From positions 1,922,001-1,986,000 of the forward strand of contig OY760134.1 in assembly GCA_963663145.1 (NCBI GenBank): DNA of 64,000 nucleotides. The letters run 5' to 3'. Below, in pieces: positions 25,801-35,960 of the stretch. The stretch is from Azotimanducus sp963663145. Lineage in GTDB: Bacteria; Pseudomonadota; Gammaproteobacteria; Pseudomonadales; Azotimanducaceae. The notes beneath the pieces were generated by a model that was not told the DNA's origin, made no database searches, and was given only the letters and a program-made list of their open reading frames with translations. Position 1 is the first letter of the stretch. Each line of letters starts with the position of its first letter. Both the position numbers and the translations under genes were made by a program.

Positions 25801-28800
25801 CACGCACCTTGACTTCCTTGTTGGTACCATTTCCCCCTCTTCACCGGGGGGGCCTCATTGAAGCTATAGTGTTGCGGTTATCTTCTGTGAGGAAGCAGTC
25901 ATTTCCCCCTCTTCACCGGGGGGGCCTCATTGAAGCACGATAGACATCCGACAGGATTGACGCGGGTAATCCGGATTTCCCCCTCTTCACCGGGGGGGCC
26001 TCATTGAAGCACGGTCCCGAACAGGTAGTTGCCGTTCGCCGTCTCGATTTCCCCCTCTTCACCGGGGGGGCCTCATTGAAGCCCCAGCAAATACATCAAT
26101 GGGCCATTGGGTATTCTTGCATTTCCCCCTCTTCACCGGGGGGGCCTCATTGAAGCCTTGCGCCACCGCAAGCTTCGACAAGAGGCTAGGCTTATTTCCC
26201 CCTCTTCACCGGGGGGGCCTCATTGAAGCCGCGAAACGCTGTACGAGAAGTGCAACAACCCGTCTCATTTCCCCCTCTTCACCGGGGGGGCCTCATTGAA
26301 GCATCGAGTAGCGCCAATACGCACTTTTCGCCCTCCACATTTCCCCCTCTTCACCGGGGGGGCCTCATTGAAGCTAGATCGGCGAATTGTTCAAACTCGC
26401 TTTGACTAAAGTATTTCCCCCTCTTCACCGGGGGGGCCTCATTGAAGCTCCTATGACCTGATGTTGATGTGAGGTGTCCATTTGAAATTTCCCCCTCTTC
26501 ACCGGGGGGGCCTCATTGAAGCACCTTTACCGGCGTGGTGGGCGGCACAACACCCAACATTTCCCCCTCTTCACCGGGGGGGCCTCATTGAAGCCCTAGT
26601 AGGTAGTAAACTTCTCAGAATATTGAAGCCAGATTTCCCCCTCTTCACCGGGGGGGCCTCATTGAAGCAAGGTGCTGATGGTCTTGCGCCATCCGGGGAT
26701 GGCTGGCTATTTCCCCCTCTTCACCGGGGGGGCCTCATTGAAGCGAACTTGGTAACGCCGGTCCGATCCCGGCCATCGCCATTTCCCCCTCTTCACCGGG
26801 GGGGCCTCATTGAAGCGACTTTAGTTCAGCCATGTTCTTCACGGCGGACGGGCATTTCCCCCTCTTCACCGGGGGGGCCTCATTGAAGCGAATCCATCAA
26901 TTCGGCATTCGGCACTAGTGGCGAAATTTCCCCCTCTTCACCGGGGGGGCCTCATTGAAGCGACGCGCCGGGGAAGGTTACAACGCCTCCAGCCCCACAT
27001 TTCCCCCTCTTCACCGGGGGGGCCTCATTGAAGCAGTTCAGCAGCCCTCGCATTTGCGCCCGCCACCGCCGATTTCCCCCTCTTCACCGGGGGGGCCTCA
27101 TTGAAGCCAAGGTGCTGAGATAGCGCTGCCATTCACCCGCGAATTATTTCCCCCTCTTCACCGGGGGGGCCTCATTGAAGCGCATCGGTGGCAGTGTGGG
27201 TTTTTCTCAAGGAAACCATTTCCCCCTCTTCACCGGGGGGGCCTCATTGAAGCCCCATGATGATTCCCCGGCGTGGCCGCACAGCCAACGAGATTTCCCC
27301 CTCTTCACCGGGGGGGCCTCATTGAAGCGATATTTGGATCGTTTCTAACTCATCTGGATAAACGTATTTCCCCCTCTTCACCGGGGGGGCCTCATTGAAG
27401 CCGCCAATACGGGCTTGGCGGCGGCCCTCACGATGGAATTTCCCCCTCTTCACCGGGGGGGCCTCATTGAAGCTGATTGTCGCGAGTGTATAAGCGGATG
27501 GGGGATGCCATTTCCCCCTCTTCACCGGGGGGGCCTCATTGAAGCGATCCCGTGTGCTTGAGTTTTCTTGTCGCTACGGCGTATTTCCCCCTCTTCACCG
27601 GGGGGGCCTCATTGAAGCTCGCGCTTTAAGACCGGTGACTTGCGGACGATTGGTTATTTCCCCCTCTTCACCGGGGGGGCCTCATTGAAGCGAACTCAGA
27701 CTGACTGAAGTCGCGTGCGTACAACCCGATTTCCCCCTCTTCACCGGGGGGGCCTCATTGAAGCCGCGAGAAAGTGCCTTTCGATGCCGCCGCGAATGCG
27801 ATTTCCCCCTCTTCACCGGGGGGGCCTCATTGAAGCTTGAGGAAGCAGTAGTCACAATTGCCCCGCCAGCTTGATTTCCCCCTCTTCACCGGGGGGGCCT
27901 CATTGAAGCCTCATCTCGCTGGCTTCAGCTCGACGGCAAAGGGTTATTTCCCCCTCTTCACCGGGGGGGCCTCATTGAAGCGTGGCTTTCTCAGTGTCGA
28001 ACAGAAATTCGAATTCGATTTCCCCCTCTTCACCGGGGGGCCTCATTGAAGCCTGAAATGCTTTGCCGGATGCGACACGCTGGCGGTGGATTTCCCCCTC
28101 TTCACCGGGGGGGCCTCATTGAAGCCCGTCAACTTCTATCCGGGCTTCCCATTTCTTGGCGATTTCCCCCTCTTCACCGGGGGGGCCTCATTGAAGCTCG
28201 GAAGGCCGGTTGGTGCTGCGCGTGCTTTCGCCATTTCCCCCTCTTCACCGGGGGGGCCTCATTGAAGCCGCGGTGCACCGCCCTGCCGAAGGCGATCGTG
28301 TCCGTGATTTCCCCCTCTTCACCGGGGGGGCCTCATTGAAGCCTCATGGTGATGCGCAACACCTTCGGCATCGCCGCCGACATTTCCCCCTCTTCACCGG
28401 GGGGGCCTCATTGAAGCTGACTGGGAGTACTCCCGCCAGTTCATCGAGCTGCGGATTTCCCCCTCTTCACCGGGGGGGCCTCATTGAAGCTGGTTTCTGA
28501 ACACAACCTTTGTTCCGGTGTCAAGGTATTTCCCCCTCTTCACCGGGGGGGCCTCATTGAAGCAGCGCAACACCTTACACGGCGCTCAAGCACAAAACCT
28601 ATTTCCCCCTCTTCACCGGGGGGGCCTCATTGAAGCGAATCCGCACCTGCCTTGCGCGAGACTTGGATACGCGATTTCCCCCTCTTCACCGGGGGGCCTC
28701 ATTGAAGCATCACACCTTCTCTAGCAACCCCCGGCGGGGTTTCTCTAATTTCCCCCTCTTCACCGGGGGGGGCCTCATTGAAGCCCATCCTGTCGAGAAT

Positions 28801-28932
28801 CTGCTCCCAAGCGTCACTCCATTTCCCCCTCTTCACCGGGGGGGCCTCATTGAAGCAAACGCCCCTTCACAATTCACCTCAATTCCTAAGGCATTTCCCC
28901 CTCTTCACCGGGGGGGGGGGCCTCATTGAAGC
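22847..28932 (+). CRISPR. CRISPR array, 84 repeats and 83 spacers
   Basis: I count 84 copies of a 36-bp repeat at a mean period of 72.8 bp, so spacers average about 37 bp. The repeat begins ATTTCCCCCTCTTCACC, then has seven G, then CCTCATTGAAGC; the C5 and G7 runs can pair into a hairpin. The 3' end ATTGAAGC and the neighbouring cas genes indicate transcription on the plus strand. Repeats are identical except for the G-run: six G in repeats 72 and 81, eight in repeat 82 and eleven in the last (40 bp). All variants are in the distal 13 repeats, which marks that end as the old one. The spacers at 24772-24808 and 24845-24881 are identical. Long open frames across the array are an artefact of the period. 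Confidence 0.99.
24772..24881 (+). repeat. Duplicated spacer-repeat unit within the array
   Basis: Spacers 27 and 28 (37 bp each, starting GGGACTTAGGATGC) are identical and separated by one repeat. A 73-bp unit was therefore duplicated, by slippage or recombination between repeats, after acquisition. Confidence 0.95.
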
Positions 28933-29146
28933 GACCCACGCCCCACAAGAGCAGGCAAACTCGTGATGTCTCGAACAGGCAGAACTTGAATCCTATCGCT
29001 CACCGGATAACCTTCACGCGTGGGGCAAACCACAAACAATCGATGCAACGATAAAGTTTCGATGATTGAATGTGTCGCTCTGGAGATTTTCGGCGCTTCG
29101 CTGAACTTGACTTCAAATCCGATCCGGCGACCCCGCTCGACAATGA
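28923..29146 (-). pseudogene. C-terminal fragment of a DUF4143-type ATPase
   Basis: On the minus strand about 65 codons read as the end of a DUF4143 protein: VERGRRIGFEVKFSEAPKISR (with the EVK core), LHRLFVVCPTREGYPVSDRIQ and VLPVRDITSLPAL. A stop precedes it at about 29148. Its reading frame terminates inside the last CRISPR repeat, so the array's distal end abuts the gene remnant. It is not the same sequence as the intact ATPase at 4648. Confidence 0.6.
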
Positions 29147-29264
29147 GCTATTACAGGATCAGTCTTTATTCCCCATACTGACATTGTCATTCCAAAACGC
29201 TATAGCACTAGTTTCGACGCACCAATAGACTAAGTCATATTAGCGGTCGATATGAAAGGCTGAC

Positions 29265-29753
29265 ATGCAAGAAATGACAATTAGCCACTGGGCTAGTCAG
29301 TTAAGTCACGCGCTGCAACAATCCTCTGTGGCTGCCGCAGACTTGGTGCAAGAAGTGTCGATGGCGTCAGAGCAGGAATCGCTTTCGATGGTCGATACTC
29401 TTGACCTCCTCATATTTCACCTACGAGAAGCTGCCGAGCACCTGATCAGGCTGACAGAAGTATTCAAGGAGCCAGGTGAACTCGTCAAGACTCTGGAGAA
29501 CTTTGAGCGCGAGGTCAGCTCCGCGAAACGAAGCACGGCCTGGCTAAAGTCAGAATTGCCTAAGTCAGTGCAGCGTTCGTCCGCATTCAAGGACTGCCTA
29601 GCCGCAGTGGAAAAACTCGAACACGACACCGACCAGATCATGAATTCGCAAGAGGTGATTCAAGCACGGCTCACGCACCATGCACAGAAGGCGCGCCAGA
29701 CGGCAAATTCGATCGCCGATAAACTTCAGCGGAGCGACATTCACAAGCAATGA
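29265..29753 (+). CDS. Hypothetical coiled-coil protein
   Basis: The 162-residue soluble protein is almost wholly helical and charged, for example LDLLIFHLREAAEHLIRLTEVF, LVKTLENFEREVSSAKRSTAWL and AVEKLEHDTDQIM. There is no signal, membrane segment or known motif. I do not recognise the family. It stands alone, downstream of the array. Confidence 0.45.
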   Translation: MQEMTISHWASQLSHALQQSSVAAADLVQEVSMASEQESLSMVDTLDLLIFHLREAAEHLIRLTEVFKEPGELVKTLENFEREVSSAKRSTAWLKSELPKSVQRSSAFKDCLAAVEKLEHDTDQIMNSQEVIQARLTHHAQKARQTANSIADKLQRSDIHKQ

Positions 29754-29910
29754 ACACCCCCACGTTCCAACCATCAGCATTTGACAGCATCAATTGCTGT
29801 AATAAAGAGGACTGCAAGGACCGTCTGCCAAGTACGGGATTACCCGTGCGCGTGAAGTTAGATGGGCGCACACAGTTGAGCTGTGGGAAACATATCAGAT
29901 AGATCGGAAT

Positions 29911-30252
29911 ATGACAGCTCTCCAAATTCGGTCCGTTACTTTTCCATACAAAGAACCCGCGCTGATGTCCGCAGCCGTCACTGCATTGCGCAATACCGAC
30001 GCGATGGGCTTGCTAGCAGAGAAAATCAGCTGCTAAGACGGCGGCCTTGAATCAAGCATGGCGCAGGCAGGTATTGGGCAAGCCCTGTGGCGGGCCTTGC
30101 TTGAGACTCTGGGTCTTGAATTGCTCATGCGCCTGCTCGGCGTTTCCGTATCAAGTGCGCGACGGTACTTGTCTCGCTCCCGCTTTCCGTTTCTTCGCGA
30201 GGACTTAGCCGGAGGTTGGGAAAGCTGGCCCGCCTGCACGCAACTCGCGTGA
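29911..30252 (+). pseudogene. Xre/ParS-like antitoxin remnant with in-frame stop
   Basis: The frame from ATG 29911 reads QIRSVTFPYKEPALMSAAVTAL and is cut by TAA at 30034. It continues in the same frame with GLESSMAQAGIGQALW, then LLETLGLELLMRLLGV and SVSSARRYLS, a DUF2384-type antitoxin core, before sense is lost near 30180. No toxin part follows in the next 400 bp. Confidence 0.5.
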
Positions 30253-30600
30253 CGGCTTCGAGAGACCTCAACCGGATTCAGCGCCCCATCGGCCGCGCTT
30301 CAGCCCGTTGGTGCTCATGGCTTAAGAGTGGATGCCGGGCTTCAAAATGGTACAGGCAGAGACTGCAGGGCGTATGCGGTCTTCGGGCGATGTCTAGATT
30401 TGATCGGCTAGGCGGCAGCAGCGGAAAGTCGTCCAAACGTGGAAATCATCTAAAGAGTTCGCTACTTCTGAGTGCAATGGCGGCATGCGAGCAAAGCGAG
30501 CGGACCAAGGGTCGGTGCACGGGACGTACCCCATCAATCCGCTGGCGCACTTCTTGGCGAGTCCTGAGCACAGGACAACCCCAATCAGCTTCCATCAAAT
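30253..30600. other. Non-coding right edge of the accessory island
   Basis: No supported gene. The sequence before cysG may hold worn remnants, but none is recognisable. Confidence 0.3.
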
Positions 30601-30651
30601 ATCACTAAATATTATAGATAGTTATATTTATAAAGCATAAATTGTTATAAG
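30601..30651 (+). promoter_or_regulatory. AT-rich control region of the cysG-J-I-H cluster
   Basis: A sharply AT-rich block with repeated TTATA elements ends in TATAAG (30646-30651), a plausible -10; no good -35 is present, as expected for an activator-dependent promoter. A similar AT-rich block precedes cysB (37773-37850). CysB binding is inferred, not seen as an exact site. Confidence 0.4.
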
Positions 30652-30683
30652 ATGCGCCCTTCGGATCGTCCCCAGAGGTTTGA

Positions 30684-32102
30684 GTGGAACAACTCCCCCT
30701 ATTCCTGAACCTCAACTCCAAGTCTTGCCTGATCGTTGGCGCGGGAAGTGTCGCCGAACGCAAAGCGCGGATGCTGCTTCGCGCCGGGGCCAGCTTGACG
30801 GTGGTTGCGCCGGTCATGAACGACTACTTCATGTCGCTCGATCCACGCCGGGTCAAGCTCCTCCACGCCGCCTTCAAAGCCGAGATGTGCCAAGGTCAGC
30901 ACCTAGTCATCGCCGCCACCGGCGTTGACAGCGTCAATCAACAGGTCGCTGATGCCGCTCGCAAACTTGCGGTCTGGTGCAACGTCGTCGATCAGGCGGA
31001 ACTTTCAACCGCCTTTGTCCCGGCGATCATCGACCGTTCCCCGGTCACCATCGCGGTTGGCACAGGAGGTGCCTCCCCTACTCTCGCTCGTCGCATCAAG
31101 CGGCAAATCGAAGCCATGTTGCCTTCTCGGCTTGGGAACTTGGCGGCGACACTTGGTCGATGGAGGCTTAAAGTCAAGCGCCGATTGAGGGATTCAGAAG
31201 ATCGTCGGCACTTCTGGGAGCGGGTGGTTTCTGGACCCATCGCGGGGCATTTGCTCGCTGGCCGAGACAGCGAAGCCGAGCAGGAATTTCTTCGCCTCTT
31301 GGATGACCCCTTGAGCCGTCGAGGCCAGGGAGAGGCCTATCTGGTCGGCGCAGGTCCAGGAGACGTCGGCCTCATGACCCTTCGTGGGCACCAGTTACTC
31401 TCACAAGCCGACATAGTGCTCCACGATGCCCTGATCCCGGAAGCGATTCTGGACCTCGCACGCAGGGACGCGAAGCGGGTGTCTGTCGGCAAGCGGCCGG
31501 GAGAGTCGCACAAGCAAGCCGAAATCACCCGTAGCCTGGTGGGACTGGTTCGCAAGGGCTACCGCGTATGCCGGCTCAAGGGTGGCGATCCGTTGATCTT
31601 TGGGCGCGGCGGCGAGGAGGCTAAGGCACTGGAAAAGGAAGGATTGCCCTTCGAGATCGTGCCGGGCGTCTCCGCGGCACAGGGATGCGCGGCATCGGTC
31701 GGCATTCCACTCACTTATCGCGGCATTTCGAACAGCGTCACCTTCGCGACAGGCATCACCATAGGGGGCGCCGAGCCGGACTGGGCATCACTCGCACGCG
31801 CAGACCAGACGCTCGCTCTTTACATGGGCGTGCGCTCCCTCGAGCATGTCACGGCACAATTGATTATCCACGGACTAGCTGCTTCAACGCCCGCAGCTTT
31901 GGTGGAGAATGGAACCCTGCCGGAGGAGCGCTTTTTCGAGTCGACCCTCGCCAAAATTGCCGATCTTGCGTCGCAACAAGGCATCAATTCTCCGGCGATA
32001 TTGTTCGTCGGCGAAAATCTGTCCTTGCGCGCCGAACCTTCGTTACATACTCTATGGAATAAAGAAAACGCATTAATATTCCATAACGTTATGTCAGCAT
32101 AA
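30684..32102 (+). CDS. cysG: Siroheme synthase CysG (trifunctional)
   Basis: The 472-residue protein makes siroheme, the cofactor of CysI, from uroporphyrinogen III. The N-terminal precorrin-2 dehydrogenase/ferrochelatase domain has the Rossmann motif VGAGSVAERKARML (18-31). The C-terminal methyltransferase domain begins at about 215 with VGAGPGDVGLMTLRG and has GGDPLIFGRGGEE. The start is GTG 30684. It heads the sulfate assimilation cluster and is followed by cysJ after 117 bp. Confidence 0.95.
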   Translation: MEQLPLFLNLNSKSCLIVGAGSVAERKARMLLRAGASLTVVAPVMNDYFMSLDPRRVKLLHAAFKAEMCQGQHLVIAATGVDSVNQQVADAARKLAVWCNVVDQAELSTAFVPAIIDRSPVTIAVGTGGASPTLARRIKRQIEAMLPSRLGNLAATLGRWRLKVKRRLRDSEDRRHFWERVVSGPIAGHLLAGRDSEAEQEFLRLLDDPLSRRGQGEAYLVGAGPGDVGLMTLRGHQLLSQADIVLHDALIPEAILDLARRDAKRVSVGKRPGESHKQAEITRSLVGLVRKGYRVCRLKGGDPLIFGRGGEEAKALEKEGLPFEIVPGVSAAQGCAASVGIPLTYRGISNSVTFATGITIGGAEPDWASLARADQTLALYMGVRSLEHVTAQLIIHGLAASTPAALVENGTLPEERFFESTLAKIADLASQQGINSPAILFVGENLSLRAEPSLHTLWNKENALIFHNVMSA

Positions 32103-32219
32103 GTTCTTTTTCCTTCCCTTGGGCGAGCCTCGCTCTTAGCATGGTCCAAACTGTCTAGGAGAATCACCATCAGTCTCGCCGCACCAAAAGCCGCTGTAGA
32201 GCCAGTAGGCACAGATGTT

Positions 32220-33959
32220 TTGGCAGAGCTTCATGCCTTGGCCTCCAAGCTTGAGCGCGACCAACTCATCTGGACCAGCGGCTACTTGGCGGCACTCGCG
32301 CAGAGCGCCGAAGCCACAAAAAGTCTCGCACCTTCACCCTTGGCTGTCGCAAAGCACTCGGACGGCCAACTCTGGACAATCTTTTTTGCCTCGGAAACCG
32401 GAAACAGCCGCAAGGTGGCGGAATCGCTCCATCAGCGATCAGGGGAATTTGGGATTGCAACTCGCCTAGAGGACCTGCGCGCCTTTCGCGCCCATCGGCT
32501 CACCAAGGTCGAGCGCGCCTTCTTCGTGGTCGCCACGCATGGCCTCGGGGATCCCCCCGAAGGCACACAGGCCTTTTTCGACCATCTCATGAGCGATGCA
32601 CCGCCCCGTCTCGAAAAACTGCAATATGGGGTGCTGGCACTCGGTGATTCGAGCTACGCGGACTTCTGCGAAGTCGGCCGACAACTCGACGCACGGCTCG
32701 AAGCTTTGGGCGCAGAGCGCATAGTCGAACGAGTGGATTGCGATCTTAATTTTCGCTCTTCATCCGAGCAATGGTCCTTGCATGCCTTACAGGAAGCTGA
32801 GCGCCGTGCGCAGGGATCGGGCGCAGAGATCAGACACCTGCATGCGGTGGGCGGCATTCTTCCAAACATGGCGCCGAGCAGTTTCGAGAGTCCGGTGCTC
32901 GTCAATCAACGCATTACCGGACGGGGCTCCAGCAAGGATGTGCGTCACCTGGAACTGGACCTCAATGGATCAGGGCTCTCGTATCTTCCGGGTGATTCGC
33001 TCGGCATCATGCCGGAGAACCCGCCCGAACTCGTCGAACAACTGCTTGACGAACTGGGGCTTGACGCGCGTGCTTCGATCATCCTTGACTCAAAGACACT
33101 CAACCTGAAGGAGGCCCTTCTCAAGCATCGAGAGATCACGGCAGCGAGCCAGCCACTCTTAAAAGCCCTCGGCAAGGAACACCGGAAGCTCGAAGCGCTG
33201 CTCATGGATCGCGACAAACTGCGCGAACTGCTGCGCTCCCATCAGGTCATCGATCTGCTCAGTAGCTACCCCATCGAATGGAACGCGCAAACGCTTGTGG
33301 ACACCCTGCGGGAACTGCCGCCGCGTCTCTATTCAATTGCTTCAAGCCTGGATGCCAATCCCGCAGAGGCGCACTTGACGGTCGCTGTGGTGCTTTACGA
33401 ACGTTTCGGAAGAACGCATTGGGGCAGTGCCTCAAACTACATGGCACGAGGAGCGAAAACACTCAGAGTTGAGGTCGAACCCAACGAAAATTTCCGCCTT
33501 CCTTCTGACCCGAAAACTCCGATCATCATGATTGGTGCGGGCACCGGCATCGCGCCCTATCGGGCGTTCGTGGAACACCGCCGTGAACTTGGGCACGTCG
33601 GCGACAACTGGCTGATATTTGGCGACCGCAACTTCTTCACCGACTTCCTTTATCAAGCGGAATGGCTCAACTTCCGCAAAGACGGCTACCTCAAGCACCT
33701 TGACCTCGCTTTTTCACGGGATGGACCGGAAAAGGTGTATGTGCAGCATCGAATCAAACAGCGAAGCCGACGCTTCTATGAGTGGATTGAACGGGGTGCG
33801 CATATCTACGTGTGCGGGGACGCGAATGCTATGGCCGGCGATGTCCATGCCGCGATTCTCAAGGTCCTTGAGGTGGAGGGCGGATTGAGCGAGGAACTCG
33901 CCGTCGAGCGACTCGCCGGGCTGCGCGACTGCGGGCGCTATCAGCGCGACATTTACTAA
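32220..33959 (+). CDS. cysJ: Sulfite reductase flavoprotein subunit CysJ
   Basis: The 579-residue flavoprotein passes electrons from NADPH through FAD and FMN to CysI. The flavodoxin domain begins with FFASETGNSRK (55-65) and has GDSSYADFC. The FAD-binding part has RLYSIASSL and GSASNYMARG. The NADPH part has GAGTGIAPYRAFVE and CGDANAMAGDVH, and the chain ends in the family tail RYQRDIY. The start is taken at TTG 32220; the frame stays open upstream without ATG or GTG, so the true start may be slightly earlier. Confidence 0.95.
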   Translation: MAELHALASKLERDQLIWTSGYLAALAQSAEATKSLAPSPLAVAKHSDGQLWTIFFASETGNSRKVAESLHQRSGEFGIATRLEDLRAFRAHRLTKVERAFFVVATHGLGDPPEGTQAFFDHLMSDAPPRLEKLQYGVLALGDSSYADFCEVGRQLDARLEALGAERIVERVDCDLNFRSSSEQWSLHALQEAERRAQGSGAEIRHLHAVGGILPNMAPSSFESPVLVNQRITGRGSSKDVRHLELDLNGSGLSYLPGDSLGIMPENPPELVEQLLDELGLDARASIILDSKTLNLKEALLKHREITAASQPLLKALGKEHRKLEALLMDRDKLRELLRSHQVIDLLSSYPIEWNAQTLVDTLRELPPRLYSIASSLDANPAEAHLTVAVVLYERFGRTHWGSASNYMARGAKTLRVEVEPNENFRLPSDPKTPIIMIGAGTGIAPYRAFVEHRRELGHVGDNWLIFGDRNFFTDFLYQAEWLNFRKDGYLKHLDLAFSRDGPEKVYVQHRIKQRSRRFYEWIERGAHIYVCGDANAMAGDVHAAILKVLEVEGGLSEELAVERLAGLRDCGRYQRDIY

Positions 33960-33981
33960 CCATCCATCACAGGTCAGAGAA

Positions 33982-35643
33982 GTGTCCGCACAACTCACGC
34001 AAGTCGAACAGGTCAAGGCGCGCAGCAATCTCTTGCGCGGCAGCATCTTGGATAGCCTCTTGGACGAGGCGACCGGCACGCTCGCCGAGCAGGACACGCA
34101 CCTCGTCAAATTCCACGGGTTCTATCAGCAAGATGACCGCGACCTGCGCACCGAACGCTTGGCGCAAAAACTCGAACCGGCGCACAGCTTCATGATTCGA
34201 ATTCGCGTACCGGGTGGCGTGGTCACACCCAATCAATGGTTGGCAATGGACCAATTGGCGGAACGATACGCCAACCGTGCTCTTCGCCTGACAACGCGAC
34301 AAGCCTTTCAATTGCATGGCGTCATCAAGCACAACCTGAAGACAACGATCGCGGAAATCAATGCATGCCTACTCGATACCATCGCGGCGTGCGGGGATGT
34401 GAATCGCAACGTCATGTGCTCCGTGCTACCCGAGCTTTCTCCCTTGCATGCGCGGGCTTACGAGACCGCACGCGCCATCAGTGCCCACTTGACACCGCAG
34501 ACGGGTGCCTATCACGAGCTGTGGCTGGATGGCAAGAAGGTTGCTACGAGCACAGAACAAGAACCCATCTACGGGCCAACCTACCTGCCGCGCAAATTCA
34601 AAATCTCGATCTCGGTTCCACCCACAAACGATGTCGATGTGTTCGCGCAAGACCTCGGGCTCATCGCAATAGATGAGGCAGGGCAACTGGCCGGCTACAA
34701 CCTCACTGTGGGTGGTGGCATGGGCATGACGCATGGGGAGTCCGCCACCTATCCGCGCCTTGGCAATGTGATTGGCTTTTGCAGGCCCGAGGATGCCGTT
34801 TCAGTCGCAGAGCAGGTAGTGAAAATACAGCGGGACTTCGGAGACCGAACCGACCGAAAGCATGCGCGCCTCAAGTACACCATCGATGATCGCGGGCTCG
34901 ACTGGTTCAAGGAGGAACTTGTCAAACGCTTGGGATTCGAATTGCTTGCTGCGCGTCCCTATGAATTCCTGCATCGGGGCGACACCATAGGTTGGCAACA
35001 GGATGATCAAGGTCTTTGCTACTTGACCCTATTCATCCCCGAAGGAAGAATCCAAGACACCGACCAGTATCAACTCGCGACGGCCTTGCGCGAAATCGCC
35101 GAGGCGCACTCTGGCGACTTTCGTCTAACACCCAATCAAAATCTGCTCGTCGCGCGCATCAAGACCAACGAGAAGCCGAGGATAGAAGCGCTGCTCAAGC
35201 AATACGGACTTGACGATCTTCAATCCATCTCACCCATGCGTCAGCAAGCGCTCGCTTGCGTGGCGCTTCCCAATTGTCCGCTCGCCTTCGCGGAAGCGGA
35301 GCGGTACCTGCCGGACTTTTCTGCAAAGCTCGATGCCTTGCTCGGGGAGCATGGATTGTCGCAAGAGCCGATCTCGGTTCGATTGAGTGGGTGTCCAAAC
35401 GGTTGCTCAAGACCCTACGTGGCGGAAATCGCCCTAGTCGGAAAGGCACTGGGCAGCTACAACCTGATGCTCGGCGGCAGTGCGCTCGGCGATCGGATGA
35501 ATCGGGTGGCACTCGAGAACGCGGACGAGGACGCCATCTTCGAATTCCTCGCATCCGCCTTGCAGCGGTTCGCGCGCGAGCGTCATTCAGGTGAGTCTTT
35601 CGGAGACTTCACTCAGCGGACGCTTCCTCACAAGGATGCGTAG
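33982..35643 (+). CDS. cysI: Sulfite reductase hemoprotein subunit CysI
   Basis: The 553-residue siroheme/4Fe-4S enzyme reduces sulfite to sulfide. The cluster ligands are Cys426, Cys432, Cys471 and Cys475 in CVALPNC and GCPNGC, with the same spacing as the classical enzyme. The siroheme-binding LTTRQAFQLHGV motif is near residue 110. It starts at GTG 33982, 22 bp after cysJ. Two bases after its stop a 308-bp element begins that separates it from cysH. Confidence 0.97.
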   Translation: MSAQLTQVEQVKARSNLLRGSILDSLLDEATGTLAEQDTHLVKFHGFYQQDDRDLRTERLAQKLEPAHSFMIRIRVPGGVVTPNQWLAMDQLAERYANRALRLTTRQAFQLHGVIKHNLKTTIAEINACLLDTIAACGDVNRNVMCSVLPELSPLHARAYETARAISAHLTPQTGAYHELWLDGKKVATSTEQEPIYGPTYLPRKFKISISVPPTNDVDVFAQDLGLIAIDEAGQLAGYNLTVGGGMGMTHGESATYPRLGNVIGFCRPEDAVSVAEQVVKIQRDFGDRTDRKHARLKYTIDDRGLDWFKEELVKRLGFELLAARPYEFLHRGDTIGWQQDDQGLCYLTLFIPEGRIQDTDQYQLATALREIAEAHSGDFRLTPNQNLLVARIKTNEKPRIEALLKQYGLDDLQSISPMRQQALACVALPNCPLAFAEAERYLPDFSAKLDALLGEHGLSQEPISVRLSGCPNGCSRPYVAEIALVGKALGSYNLMLGGSALGDRMNRVALENADEDAIFEFLASALQRFARERHSGESFGDFTQRTLPHKDA

Positions 35644-35644
35644 C

Positions 35645-35952
35645 CCGCATATTGCACCAGTCCGCTCTCGTTCGCATGCAACGTCTTGATAAAAATGACG
35701 AAATACACCGTAGCCAAGATTGCGTTTTGCTTCAGGCTCCGCTTTGCGGTTTCTGGCCGAGAGATTTCGCCCCAGCTTCGCACGTGCTTCCTCAGGAGTA
35801 GGGGTATCTACGCTTATCGTCGCGAGCACGAACCTGGGGCGAAATCTCTCGGCCAGAATTCCGCACATTCTTGCAGGAGCAAGAATGTGCGGCGCAGCCG
35901 CCCGAAGGGTCGGGCACACGGATGTGCCCGATGAAACTGCTGCAATATGCGG
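35645..35952. mobile_element. 308-bp MITE-like element with terminal inverted repeats
   Basis: The ends CCGCATATTGCACCAG (35645-35660) and CTGCTGCAATATGCGG (35937-35952) are inverted repeats matching at 15 of 16 positions. Inside lie a perfect 25-bp inverted pair (35751-35775 with 35834-35858), a perfect 14-bp hairpin (35861-35874 with 35879-35892, loop AGGA) and an 8-bp hairpin (TCGGGCAC at 35910, GTGCCCGA at 35924). No transposase is encoded. TAGC flanks it loosely on both sides. A shortened copy is at 7680-7747. Confidence 0.7.
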
Positions 35953-35960
35953 CCTAGCCA

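Noticed and set aside
22847..28932. Self-targeting spacers against genes of this window
   Set aside because: I noticed no spacer matching the window, but I could not compare all 83 systematically, so no claim is made. A short-match search of each spacer against the genome would settle it.
22819..28966. Many 60-134 codon open frames with repeated GGASLK or HRGGLIEA text
   Set aside because: They are the 36-bp repeat read through at periods that keep the frame open; no start signals or codon structure support them as genes.
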